The notes beneath the pieces are model-generated. The model saw only the letters and a program-made list of their open reading frames with translations, ran no database searches and was not told the DNA's origin. Made by a program: the position numbers and the translations under genes. 64,000 nt of DNA from Candidatus Freyarchaeota archaeon. GTDB taxonomy: Archaea > Asgardarchaeota > Jordiarchaeia > Jordiarchaeales > Jordiarchaeaceae. The DNA is taken from assembly GCA_030587365.1 (NCBI GenBank), contig JAUQZE010000027.1:310001-374000 (forward strand), written 5' to 3'. Of this stretch, positions 53,701 through 62,620 are shown one piece after another; the stretch's first letter is position 1, and every line of letters begins with the position of its first letter.

Positions 53701-53880
53701 CTATTTCTTTTTTACTCTTTCTTGTCTACTCCAGAGTTCCTTTTTGAGCATGTCTCGGATAGCAACTCTTATGGCTTCGCTCCTACTTGGATAGATTCCC
53801 ATTTCAACTAACTCGTTCAGACCGTCAATGTAAGCATTCGGTAGCTTTATACTGATTAGCTTCATGGATGGTTTCTTCAT
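53701..53880 (-). CDS. Ribbon-helix-helix (CopG/CdrS-like) transcription regulator
   Basis: A 59-residue protein, shorter than most automatic gene-calling limits. From ATG 53880 it reads MKKPSMKLISIKLPNAYIDG and continues with LNELVEMGIYPSRSEAIRVA and IRDMLKKELW. The beta strand (MKLISIKLP), the first helix, the turn with P-S-R-S-E-A and the second helix make a clear RHH fold. It binds DNA as a dimer. The basic tail RVKKK follows. Its own promoter would lie in 53,881-53,960. It resembles short archaeal RHH regulators such as CdrS, but no ftsZ is nearby. Confidence 0.8.
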   Translation of the reverse strand: MKKPSMKLISIKLPNAYIDGLNELVEMGIYPSRSEAIRVAIRDMLKKELWSRQERVKKK

Positions 53881-54094
53881 GATTTAGATCACCGGCATTA
53901 GGGTTAACTTATTCTAATGGTTTAAAGCCATTAAAAAATGTTTTTAAAAGTAAAGTTTAAATTTCTGAGACGTTGCGTGCCATTTTTTTTAAAAAATGTC
54001 TATCAAAAAGAGGTTTATTTTATATTTCCGATTCGGAAGTTTCGCAAAAGTAATAAATAACTGTGTTACAAGAGTGAAGTAACTGTTTTATTGG

Positions 54095-55636
54095 GTGATG
54101 ACTTTGTTTGAACACGAGGTAAGAAGCTTTCCGATAAAGACGAAGAGCATTTGTCCTGAATGTCAGAAAGTTATTGACGCCACACTATATGAGGAAGGAG
54201 GCAAAGTACTCATAGAAAAAACCTGTCCTGAACACGGTAAGGTAACCGACATATACTGGGGCGACGCTGAACTCTTCCAAAAGGCCGAGAAATGGTGGCT
54301 GGAATCGATTCCCCTAGAAAATCCCCGAACAAGAACAAAACTCGGCTGTCCCTTCGACTGCGGTATCTGCGAAAAGCATCATTCCCACACCGCATTAGGC
54401 TTAATAGACGTTACCAATAGGTGTAATCTCCGATGTCCCATCTGTTTTGCAAACGCTGCGGTAACCGGCTACGTGTATGAACCATCCCTAGAACAGATAC
54501 GCTTCATGCTGGAGAACTTCAGAAGCAACAGACCAGTTCCCTGCCCCGCAGTCCAATTTGCTGGCGGAGAACCCACAGTTAGAGAAGACCTGCCCGAAAT
54601 AATCCGTATGGCGAAAGAGGTTGGGTTTCAACACGTTGAGATAGCCACTAACGCTATAAAACTAGCCGAAAGTGTAGATTATTGCCAAGAGCTCAAGGAT
54701 GCAGGCCTAAGCACACCTTACATGCAGTTCGACAGCTTAACGCCGGAACCCTATAAGGTAGCTCGAGGAGTGGATCTTCTGCAAAAAAAGCTGAAGGCCA
54801 TTGATAACTGTCGCAAGGTTGGTTTGACTTCCATTGTTCTTGTACCTACGGTGGTTCGCGGAGTAAACGACAGCCAGATAGGAGACATTATACAATTCGC
54901 CGTGAAAAACGTGGACGTGGTTCGAGGAATAATCTTCCAACCGGTGAGCATAACTGGAAGAATCGACGAATCCAAGAGACTGGATATGAGGATAACGATA
55001 CCCGATGTTATGAGAAAATGTGATGAACAGACCGAGGGAAAAATAAAATACGAGGATTTCTATCCCTGCAGCATAACAGCAGGCATCTCACGAGCGCTAA
55101 CTGCCTACACTGGAAACTCCATAGTAGAATTCGGAAACAATGTGCACTGCGGCATGGCCACCATCATCAGGGTGGAAGAAGACGAAAAATACTATCCAAT
55201 AACTTACTACGTGAATGTTGAAGGTTTCTTCGGAATGTTAGAGAAGGTGGCAAAAGACTTTGAGCAAGGAAAAATGACTAGAGGCAAATTAAGGGCGGTA
55301 ACCGGTGCCCTACGCCACTTTAAAAAGAAAGGGGCACTCTTCAATTTAATACGCGGCGTTCTGAGTTCAGGTAAGTACGACTCTCTGGGCGACTTTATGA
55401 GATCAATAATACTGGTTGGTATGATGCACTTCCAAGATCCGTACAACTTCGACCTTGAGAGAATTAACAGATGTGTGATACACTACGGAACCCCTGATGG
55501 TCGAATAATTCCCTTCTGCACATATAACAGCATTCACAGACCCCAAGTCGAAAAGCAGTTCGCCATACCCCTCGAAGAGTATCAAAAACAGAAGGGAATA
55601 AAAAAAGCCGTAACCGCAGAAATAACAGAAAGCTAG
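54095..55636 (+). CDS. tes: Radical SAM protein, tetraether lipid synthase (Tes) type
   Basis: A 513-residue protein like Methanocaldococcus MJ0619, the Tes enzyme that joins two archaeol tails into GDGT tetraether lipids. The N-terminal zinc-ribbon part has CPEC (C20, C23) and TCPEHG (C44). A further cluster site has GCPFDCGIC (C85, C89, C92). The radical SAM motif is C110-x3-C114-x2-C117 in TNRCNLRCPICFANA. FAGGEPTVREDLPE is the SAM-side motif. The relatives include dihydropterin methylases, so substrate is by family, not proven. A lone gene with its own promoter. Confidence 0.75.
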   Translation: MMTLFEHEVRSFPIKTKSICPECQKVIDATLYEEGGKVLIEKTCPEHGKVTDIYWGDAELFQKAEKWWLESIPLENPRTRTKLGCPFDCGICEKHHSHTALGLIDVTNRCNLRCPICFANAAVTGYVYEPSLEQIRFMLENFRSNRPVPCPAVQFAGGEPTVREDLPEIIRMAKEVGFQHVEIATNAIKLAESVDYCQELKDAGLSTPYMQFDSLTPEPYKVARGVDLLQKKLKAIDNCRKVGLTSIVLVPTVVRGVNDSQIGDIIQFAVKNVDVVRGIIFQPVSITGRIDESKRLDMRITIPDVMRKCDEQTEGKIKYEDFYPCSITAGISRALTAYTGNSIVEFGNNVHCGMATIIRVEEDEKYYPITYYVNVEGFFGMLEKVAKDFEQGKMTRGKLRAVTGALRHFKKKGALFNLIRGVLSSGKYDSLGDFMRSIILVGMMHFQDPYNFDLERINRCVIHYGTPDGRIIPFCTYNSIHRPQVEKQFAIPLEEYQKQKGIKKAVTAEITES

Positions 55637-55943
55637 TAACAAGAGTATTCAAAACCTCCCTAACCACAGACATATCGGAGCATTCGCTTCTTTTTTATTC
55701 TTTTTAAATAAAATTTCGATTATCATTAAGCAACAATGCAAGAAGAAACCACACAAAAACGTAGATTAATCTTTACCAGTTCTGGAGACTGCCCGTAGTA
55801 CAGTAAAGAAATTAACTGGCCTGAGGATTGAAATTAAAGAGTCACTCCTATGTAGCCACCAATTGGAGACCTCTAAGAGTCTGAACAGTTTTTATATACT
55901 TGAGGTCGAGAGAATGAAGCTACTCAACTTTTGTGGCTTTCTC
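55637..55943. other. Convergent spacer
   Basis: TTCTTTTTTATTCTTTTTAAA at about 55,687 ends the Tes transcript. Otherwise no gene is supported. Confidence 0.4.
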
Positions 55944-56147
55944 TTATCCTCCCTTTATTTTTGGTAGCACTATTATCTTGGTGCCTTTTTCTACTTCTTC
56001 ATTGAGGTCGGCTTTTCTTCCGTTAATGATGACGGCGAAGAATTCTTCTTGTAGCCCTAGTTCTTGTAGCATTTCGGCAACTTTTTGTCGATGTTCCGAA
56101 ACCAGTTTCATAAGCCCCCCGCTTTTTTGAGTTTCGGATCCAGACAT
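55944..56147 (-). CDS. MoaD/ThiS-type ubiquitin-like protein (SAMP-like)
   Basis: A 67-residue beta-grasp protein ending in Gly-Gly (VLPKIKGG), the tail that is adenylated by E1-like enzymes. Core pattern: HRQKVAEMLQELGLQEEFFA, VIINGRKADLNEEVEKGTKI. It may carry sulfur (MoaD/ThiS role) or be a small archaeal modifier (SAMP). The E1-like gene lies 3.3 kb away. AGGTG before the start. Confidence 0.8.
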   Translation of the reverse strand: MSGSETQKSGGLMKLVSEHRQKVAEMLQELGLQEEFFAVIINGRKADLNEEVEKGTKIIVLPKIKGG

Positions 56148-56606
56148 CTAAACACCTCCAGTTACAATAGAGTTTTTTTGAGGGAAATTATTCTGAGAAA
56201 TTTGAGTATTTCTTCCACATAAAGCTTTCGTAGACACTTCCATCTTCTAGCCGATGCATTTTATTTTAAATTTTTGTTAATAAGATAATAATAATTATAG
56301 AATTTTATTTTGCGCTTATCATTTCGATTTTTTAATCATCCCTCCAAATCTTCAAACAGTGTTATTAGTCACGCGTTATGTGCCCTCTTAGTGAAAATGC
56401 TGGCGCAATTACTATAATGTTTTCAGTATTTTCCTCTGAAATTAGTTGACCAATCTACCATTTAAAATCTTATTTTCGGAAAAGAAGCCCAAAAAAGCCC
56501 TTTTCCAAGAACCTCAAAAAGACACGAATTCTAAAAAAACACTTCACAATTTAACTAACAAGGAGCATAGCGTCTATTAGTCGAAGCGATTACTTTTTAA
56601 GCCTTA
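56148..56606. other. AT-rich spacer
   Basis: A 459-base spacer of divergent genes. No open frame with support. TATA-like TTTAAGCCTTAATGC lies close to 56,600, and AATTATAGAATTTTATTTTG near 56,290. Confidence 0.35.
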
Positions 56607-57080
56607 ATGCATTTGTTGGGAAGTAGTAAAATTTTAGTGATGATGACTATGACCTCGGAACTACTTCTGAATGAGATTAGGAATATCTTCTGGATTTTTC
56701 ACACAAGCTACGATGAAATAGTGCAGGAACTGGAAGAAATAGACGACGAAAATGAAATAGACGATTTCGATATCGCACTGTTATCCTTCTTTGAAACACT
56801 TCATGTTTTAAATCTCGACAGCAACATGGATGAACTAATAAACAAATACCTGATTATGCTAACAGGCCCTAAAGCTGCGACAATGATAAGGGAAGAAGTA
56901 GCCAAAAAAATCAAGGAAAAAGAAGAAAAGGAAGTCTGGGAAAACCTAAGAGCCGCTCTATCCCAGGGCGAAATCGAGGAAATACAGGAACTACTAGAAG
57001 GAACAACAAGCTTCGTTAAGAAATGGCAAACACTATGGGCGAAAAGAAAAGACGAAGACAACAAAGGGCTCTACATCTAA
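56607..57080 (+). CDS. Acidic helical protein, unknown
   Basis: A 157-residue protein; ATG 56607 or ATG 56640-56652 are possible starts. Helices with many Glu and Ile residues (RNIFWIFHTSYDEIVQELEE, then IEEIQELLEGTTSFVKKWQT). No domain recognised. Ends near a T-poor spacer facing the next minus-strand gene. Confidence 0.5.
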   Translation: MHLLGSSKILVMMTMTSELLLNEIRNIFWIFHTSYDEIVQELEEIDDENEIDDFDIALLSFFETLHVLNLDSNMDELINKYLIMLTGPKAATMIREEVAKKIKEKEEKEVWENLRAALSQGEIEEIQELLEGTTSFVKKWQTLWAKRKDEDNKGLYI

Positions 57081-57205
57081 TCTACACTTATTTTACATAT
57101 TACAAAAGAGCCCAAAACAAAACATAACATAACAAAACCACAAAACTCTAATTTTAAAACTCTAACTGCTATAAAACCAAACCGCAGCAAAATAAGACTC
57201 TAATA

Positions 57206-57829
57206 TCACTCACTTTTGTGGGTAAAAAGATTCAGCGATGCCGCTAAAGCCCCCCTCCAAGCAGTCAAGTCATCATCAGCTGAGGTAATGATTATAGTAT
57301 CCCCCTCATGCACATCGAAAGCCTCCCGGATCATTTTTTCCTCTTTTTCATTCAATTCACGTATTGAAGGAATTATTAATCTTCCACCCTTACAGACAAT
57401 GGTGGTCGCCCCGCCGGCGCCCACCTGAATAGCCTTATCACGTTGCTCCTGTCCATCCGAAATCTTATCCGCAGCGTTTCTCAATCTAACGCCATAAAAG
57501 TTCTCTCCCCCGATAAACAAGTAACTTTCTCCCAGCCTCTTTTCCTCAGCAATGAACTTTCGTGTTTCTTTAACAGTTTCTTCCCCCTCCGCAGTTAGAA
57601 CGTGTCCCTTTTTCTCCACGGGTCTGATTAAATTCAACTGAGCTAGACGCCTCAGTAAAGTTCGGATTACTCCGGGACCCAGCTTCAACTGCTCTCTGAG
57701 AGCGTACCTTCCAATGGGATACTTCTTCTCCGAGAAAAATAACAGCACCATTAATACATCATAACTATTGAAACTGGGTGAAATCGTCGGCGATTCCTTT
57801 ATTGCTTCCAATAACTCCCCTATTTTCAT
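57206..57829 (-). CDS. Winged-helix protein with DUF4443-type C-terminal domain
   Basis: A 207-residue protein. Residues 20-80 form a winged helix (YPIGRYALREQLKLGPGVIR, then LLRRLAQLNLIRP). The second half carries IQVGAGGATTIVCKGG and GDTIIITSADDDLTAWRGAL, a small ligand-binding-like domain seen in archaeal DUF4443 proteins. A one-component regulator is the likely role; ligand and targets unknown. Confidence 0.65.
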   Translation of the reverse strand: MKIGELLEAIKESPTISPSFNSYDVLMVLLFFSEKKYPIGRYALREQLKLGPGVIRTLLRRLAQLNLIRPVEKKGHVLTAEGEETVKETRKFIAEEKRLGESYLFIGGENFYGVRLRNAADKISDGQEQRDKAIQVGAGGATTIVCKGGRLIIPSIRELNEKEEKMIREAFDVHEGDTIIITSADDDLTAWRGALAASLNLFTHKSE

Positions 57830-58224
57830 TTAAACCAATCCTAAATTTCCCTAGTTTACAAACATATAAAAACATAATCACTAAAAATTACCCAGCAGGT
57901 CATAACCATCCCAGTAATTCTTGGAAGGTCTAGGATGACCAACTCTTATTTACGAATCTTCTACTACAGTTATTAATTTATACCTCTTATTCATTTCTCA
58001 AACTCTAATGAAGGTGAACTCCACTGAAGTACGTTAAGACAAGCTCAAAATCCACACAATCATCGAGAATTATTGGATAACTTTTGAAAAATATGTATTT
58101 AATACAGTTAGGGTTAAATTTCATGGAACATATGGGTAACTTGATAAAAACAGGTTCCTTTAAGTGGAGGAATAAAATCTGAATTTTTAATTAAATTGAA
58201 ATAACTTCTCTGAAGGGAATATCT
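57830..58224. promoter_or_regulatory. Divergent spacer
   Basis: A 395-base AT-rich region between divergent genes. TTATTAATTTATACCTC near 57,970 and AAATATGTATTTAATAC near 58,090 are TATA-like. No gene. Confidence 0.4.
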
Positions 58225-59358
58225 TTGTATAAGGATCTCGAGCGAGATGTGATAAACGCCGGAAAATGCGTTCTATGCGGTACATGTGTGTCGTCTTGCC
58301 CCAATGGTGTGCTTGCATTAGATAAATGGGGTAAAAGAATAATATCCACTGGAAAGTGTGCTATGGATTGTAATGTCTGTACGGAGATATGCCTAGGGCT
58401 GCATCCTATTGAAGTGGATCCGAATGAAATATTTGGAGACTTTAAGGAGGTTGTTCAGGTTCGGTCTCTAATGACCGATGCGAAAGATTACTCATATTTC
58501 AAGTACCAACCTATTAGTAAAAGTCTGGGAACTATAGCTAAACCCAAAAGCGGTGTAGTGTCCACCGTACTAATACACTTGCTAGAAGAGCATTCAATCG
58601 ACTGTGCGGTTGTGGCGGGACGCAGGCAAGATGCGCCTTGGAGGCCCTCACCCGCTATTGCAACCACTAAATTCGAGATTCTCTATGCTTGTGGAACGAA
58701 GCCCTTTCAATGCCCAACGAACGCTGTGCTCTTTGATGCAGTAACGAAGTTTAAAAGTGTAGCTCTGGTGGGGCTGCCCTGTCACATAGAGGGGGCGCGA
58801 AGACTTGCACAGATGTATAAAGAATTCCGAGAGTCAATAACTTACTGGATCGGCATACCCTGCGGGAACGTTTTAAGTCACGACCTATTAACCAAGCAGG
58901 CTGCTGGAATGGGCATAGACCCTGAAACAATCACGGCTGTCGATTTCGACAACGAGGTATTCAAGGAGGAAACCCCAATCAAAAACCTAGGAATCTACAT
59001 AGTAACTAAAGACGGGAAAAAATATCCCATGCGCCTAAACGAGTTTAAAGCCTCCATGGCAAAAGAATGTATAAGCTGCAAGGACTTCTCCGCAGAACAC
59101 ACGGATTTATCAGTAGCCACACTAGGATCTCCCGCTGGCTGGTCAACTGTCTTCATCCGCACAGACAAGGGAAAAGAACTCATTTACAAAATGGCTAATC
59201 AAGCCATCCTAAACAAGAGACCCCTCGAATACGAAAAGATAAAAGATAAAGCCACACTGGAGGCTCAGGCGGAAATGGTTTGGTTAAAAAGCCAACCCAA
59301 AACATGGATGAGCCTAGTCACCACAGCATTAATCAAAAGAAGTCGATTATACTATTAG
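58225..59358 (+). CDS. Coenzyme F420 hydrogenase/dehydrogenase beta-subunit family (FrhB/FdhB/FpoF-like)
   Basis: A 377-residue protein starting at TTG. The first 55 residues carry ferredoxin-type sites: C15-x2-C18-x2-C21-x3-C25 (CVLCGTCVSSCPNG), then CAMDCNVCTEIC. The FrhB core follows with VVAGRRQDAPWRP, VGLPCHIEGARRLAQM, YWIGIPCGN and ECISCKDF. Such proteins bind FAD and move electrons between F420 and Fe-S clusters. No partner hydrogenase or dehydrogenase subunit is adjacent. It could serve as an F420-oxidising input for the membrane hydrogenase or a soluble enzyme; this is speculation. Confidence 0.88.
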   Translation: MYKDLERDVINAGKCVLCGTCVSSCPNGVLALDKWGKRIISTGKCAMDCNVCTEICLGLHPIEVDPNEIFGDFKEVVQVRSLMTDAKDYSYFKYQPISKSLGTIAKPKSGVVSTVLIHLLEEHSIDCAVVAGRRQDAPWRPSPAIATTKFEILYACGTKPFQCPTNAVLFDAVTKFKSVALVGLPCHIEGARRLAQMYKEFRESITYWIGIPCGNVLSHDLLTKQAAGMGIDPETITAVDFDNEVFKEETPIKNLGIYIVTKDGKKYPMRLNEFKASMAKECISCKDFSAEHTDLSVATLGSPAGWSTVFIRTDKGKELIYKMANQAILNKRPLEYEKIKDKATLEAQAEMVWLKSQPKTWMSLVTTALIKRSRLYY

Positions 59359-59492
59359 TGAACCGTGATACATTAATACCTTATTCCCCTAACATCTTTC
59401 AAACACTTGATCTTATGATAATCCGGACTCCCCTATGTAGCAAAACCCAAAGAGGCTCACAGGCTTACCTGTTCAGTAACATTAGGATTAAA

Positions 59493-60266
59493 TTAAAATG
59501 TTGGTTTTGTGTGGGATTTTAGTTTGTTTCGTGATTTTTTGCAAACTGGACAGTTAGGGTCTCCTGAGGCTTCGCAGGTTACGAAAGTCATATCTTCCAG
59601 GTCGAAGAATAATAGTCTTCCGATTAACGGTTCACCGATTCCCAGAATCAGCTTTACTGCTTCCGTAGCTAGCAGAACCCCGAACACGCCGGAGGTTACT
59701 CCCGCAATAGGAAACCTTTCTGCTTCGGGAGGAGTTGCGGGAAATATACATTTTAAACAGGGGCCTTTCCCAGGAAATATTGTGGTCATCTGACCCTGAA
59801 ATCCGTAGATCCCTGCGTGGATGAATGGGATTCCTTTTTTAACACATGCCTCATTAATCATGAACCGCACTTTGAAATTGTCCATAGCATCCACAACTAC
59901 GGTTGCCCCCGAGACGAGTTCACCTATGTTTCTCTCGGTGATTTCCGTTTTTAATGCTTCCACACTAATTTCGGAGTTCAATTCCTCTATTTTTTGTTTT
60001 GCGGAGAGCACCTTAGGGTTCCCTATATCTTTTTGCCAGTGTAGGATTTGCCTGTTCAAGTTACTAAGCTCAGAACTCTCCTTATCCACCAAAACGAGAT
60101 GACCAACACCCGCGGCTGCTAGGTATAGGGATGCTGGGCAACCCAACCCGCCAACACCCATAATCACAACTTTTGATTGCTTCAATTTTTTCTGTCCCTC
60201 TTCTCCCCATCCAGAAATCCGCATCTGCCTATCGTATCTCTCCTTCTCGGAAATTGAAAGGTTCAA
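59493..60266 (-). CDS. E1-like adenylyltransferase (MoeB/ThiF/HesA family)
   Basis: A 257-residue enzyme. ATP motif GVGGLGCPASLYLAAAGVG; the conserved RQILHWQKDIG stretch; zinc ligands C170-x2-C173 and C239-x2-C242. It adenylates the C-terminal glycine of small ubiquitin-like proteins. The usual acceptor cysteine before the GV motif is replaced here (ERFPIAGVTSG). So it probably only makes the acyl-adenylate, as MoeB does, and depends on another sulfur donor. Its partner may be the SAMP-like protein at 56 kb. Confidence 0.87.
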   Translation of the reverse strand: MNLSISEKERYDRQMRISGWGEEGQKKLKQSKVVIMGVGGLGCPASLYLAAAGVGHLVLVDKESSELSNLNRQILHWQKDIGNPKVLSAKQKIEELNSEISVEALKTEITERNIGELVSGATVVVDAMDNFKVRFMINEACVKKGIPFIHAGIYGFQGQMTTIFPGKGPCLKCIFPATPPEAERFPIAGVTSGVFGVLLATEAVKLILGIGEPLIGRLLFFDLEDMTFVTCEASGDPNCPVCKKSRNKLKSHTKPTF

Positions 60267-60904
60267 TTATAGCAAACCTCCATTAAGTAAAAAGTACTAG
60301 AATTCGAAACCTTAAATGTATATTCTTTTCTTATTGAAACTCCTTTTTGGGTTTGGTTATTTCTCTTCTAGTTTCACAGTGGTTATGATGTATAGTGACC
60401 AGGTTAACTGTATCGCTGATTCATTTTCCCATCTCTTCTCTCTTACTTGTTCTGGGAGAGGGTTCAAAATATTTTTGGAATGTGTACACCAGTCGATTGG
60501 TTTTTCAGCTTCTTCTCTTTCTCCCACTCAAGTTTGTACCATGCGAGCCAAGTGTAGTTAATGTCCAGGGGTTAACCCCAAAAATAGTTATCTTTTTCGA
60601 ACCTTAAAATTCTCCCGGTTTTGATTTTTAAAACCTTCCCTATTTTGGCTATTTGTGAACACACCTCACAAAATATAATATATAACCTCAAAATGAGTAG
60701 TGTTAACACGAGAATAAGAACTATTAAATAATTTAAATGGCTGGCGCCATATTCCTATCCAAAAAACTTTAAATTATCATAAAGGGGAATATCTTAAAAC
60801 TCAAGTATTGTAAATATCTTTAGAAGCAACAACTAGACAAAAAATCCGCCAAAATCACAAGCTTAATTTATTTCCATTGTATTAATTTATCGTAGGTGCA
60901 CTTC
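60267..60904. other. Long spacer without a supported gene
   Basis: 638 bases. A minus-strand frame of 37 codons (about 60,569-60,459; includes WEKEKKLKNQSTGVHIPK) has no start codon and may be a gene remnant. A TATA-like element near 60,880 (TTAATTTATCG) may serve the next gene. Otherwise AT-rich filler. Confidence 0.35.
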
Positions 60905-61663
60905 ATGCCCGTTTTTGGAAAAGACAAGAAGGAAGGATATCTAGACCCTTCGACAGGTGGGCAACCCGCAATGAACCCCCAATCAAGAAAGGATTCGGAC
61001 ACACTAAATGAGGTAAAGTCAGGAATAGAAAGACTTAGCCAGATTTTATCAACTTACTTATCCTCATTTGAAGAAAGACTTGGCAAAATCGAAAAGCAAG
61101 TTGGAAACCTTGATCTCCGACTAACCACTTTTGAAGAAAGTAAAATGAAAATTACCCCTAGTACCGGGGTGATTCGCGTCCCTTCAGAACTGGTGGAGGA
61201 TGCCACAAGAACAGAACCAATCATAACTAAAAAGCGGCCGGAAGCAGAAACCCCATCCATTCCTGCCCCGACCATTCCCCCCGGGCTTCAAAAAGCCCCT
61301 ACAGCCACCCCACCAAAACCACCTCTAACAATTCCAAAGGTTGAAACTCGTGTCCCAGAAGCTGAAACCGTGTCAGTACCGCCAAAAGGACCGGAAACAC
61401 CGCCCCCCACTCGTAATATACCCCTTTCTAAGGAAGCCCCCGTTGCTGAGCACTTTTTCGACGAATTAAGGACGCGTATAACCACAAAATCAGCCGCGTC
61501 TCCTGAAAGCAAAGCATATACAACTACACCAGAACGTGTTACTCCAGCAGTAACCAAGCAAACCGCCCAAGCGCCAGTCAAGGAAGGAACACCAGAAAAA
61601 TCCGAGGAGGACATTAAAAAAGTACTTGAACGCCTTAAAGATTCAATAAAAAAGGCGGAATAA
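60905..61663 (+). CDS. Proline-rich coiled-coil protein, unknown
   Basis: A 252-residue protein from ATG 60905 (AGGTG eight bases upstream). Residues 35-80 are a coiled coil (VKSGIERLSQILSTYLSSFE, RLGKIEKQVGNLDLRL). Residues 100-220 are a disordered Pro/Thr/Glu-rich stretch. A short charged helix ends it (SEEDIKKVLERLKDSIKKAE). It is probably a scaffold or linker; no membrane segment. Confidence 0.65.
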   Translation: MPVFGKDKKEGYLDPSTGGQPAMNPQSRKDSDTLNEVKSGIERLSQILSTYLSSFEERLGKIEKQVGNLDLRLTTFEESKMKITPSTGVIRVPSELVEDATRTEPIITKKRPEAETPSIPAPTIPPGLQKAPTATPPKPPLTIPKVETRVPEAETVSVPPKGPETPPPTRNIPLSKEAPVAEHFFDELRTRITTKSAASPESKAYTTTPERVTPAVTKQTAQAPVKEGTPEKSEEDIKKVLERLKDSIKKAE

Positions 61664-61816
61664 CCTTCTCTGCAAATTTATCAAACCTGACTGAGCTTGC
61701 CTAACGTTAAGAATCCTTGTTGCGAGGTTTGCTACTTCTAATCAACTATAAGGTGGCTGACATACTCCCAACCCTAAAAGGGGTTAAGAAAATTTTCCCT
61801 CCAGTAGCGTAGGATT

Positions 61817-62308
61817 TTAAAGGATTTTTATCAAGAACACGTCCTCTTCTTTAGCCATTCCTACAATTTTTTCGCTTTTGTCCACCATCGCATAGACCCT
61901 TCCAACTTCGATTTCTGTGTCGCTTTTCAGAAGGTTAATGTTTAAATAAACCCGCTCTTGCTGGCTTATGGGATCCCTCTGCTTTTCTGGTGTAAACTGG
62001 AAGTTTCCTTTAAACATTATTGGGTATGCGGTAAGCACTGGTACAGATTTCTCTTTTATAATTCTGTGGGGTAACATGGAAAGATCATTTTGTATTGAAG
62101 CCACGCCTGAATGGCTAGCGTAGGAGGGATTAATCTGAGAAATGTTATAAATTTCAGTTAGAGCCGCTATATCGGAGCGAAGCAGGACCGGGTCGCTTTT
62201 TTCTGAATACTCTTTCAATTTTTCCTGGTCTACCTCAATCTTCCACATCCAATTGTTTGAATCAATCCAAAAAACCCCTGCAACCTTCCTTTTCTCATCA
62301 ATCTTCAT
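61817..62308 (-). CDS. Conserved-looking protein of unknown function
   Basis: A 163-residue protein from ATG 62308, where AAGGAGG lies eight bases upstream; the longer frame to 62350 is not likely. Mixed alpha/beta (AGVFWIDSNNWMWKIEVDQE; LTAYPIMFKGNFQFTPEKQR). No known motif seen. Confidence 0.6.
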   Translation of the reverse strand: MKIDEKRKVAGVFWIDSNNWMWKIEVDQEKLKEYSEKSDPVLLRSDIAALTEIYNISQINPSYASHSGVASIQNDLSMLPHRIIKEKSVPVLTAYPIMFKGNFQFTPEKQRDPISQQERVYLNINLLKSDTEIEVGRVYAMVDKSEKIVGMAKEEDVFLIKIL

Positions 62309-62620
62309 TAAGTGACCTCCTTTAAGATATTCAAAAACTCTAACATGCAAATCTAAGTTAGAGACTCTAAGGTTATAGGGCGTAATGGGTAATGCGAGAA
62401 GCCCAATTTGTGACTTTCATCAAATTAAAGAACATAAAGATTAATAAAGATATCAAAAGCAAGATATATGAGCCTTTACCAAAAAATAAATTTTTCTTTG
62501 GTACCTCCTAAACTGTACAAATCGACAAGAAGTAAATTCTTAAAAAGCCTATTGACATAAAGTTATAGTCTTGTGGCTGTGTTAACCCATAGAAAATCGG
62601 TTTATTCTCGGAGGAATAAT
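62309..62620. promoter_or_regulatory. Divergent spacer
   Basis: No gene. TTGACATAAAGTTATAG near 62,550 precedes the ADP-ribosylglycohydrolase gene, and GAACATAAAGATTAATAAAG near 62,430 lies towards the minus-strand gene. Confidence 0.35.

Noticed and set aside
60459..60569. 37-codon minus-strand frame with protein-like composition
   Set aside because: No start codon and no recognisable family; mentioned only as a possible remnant.
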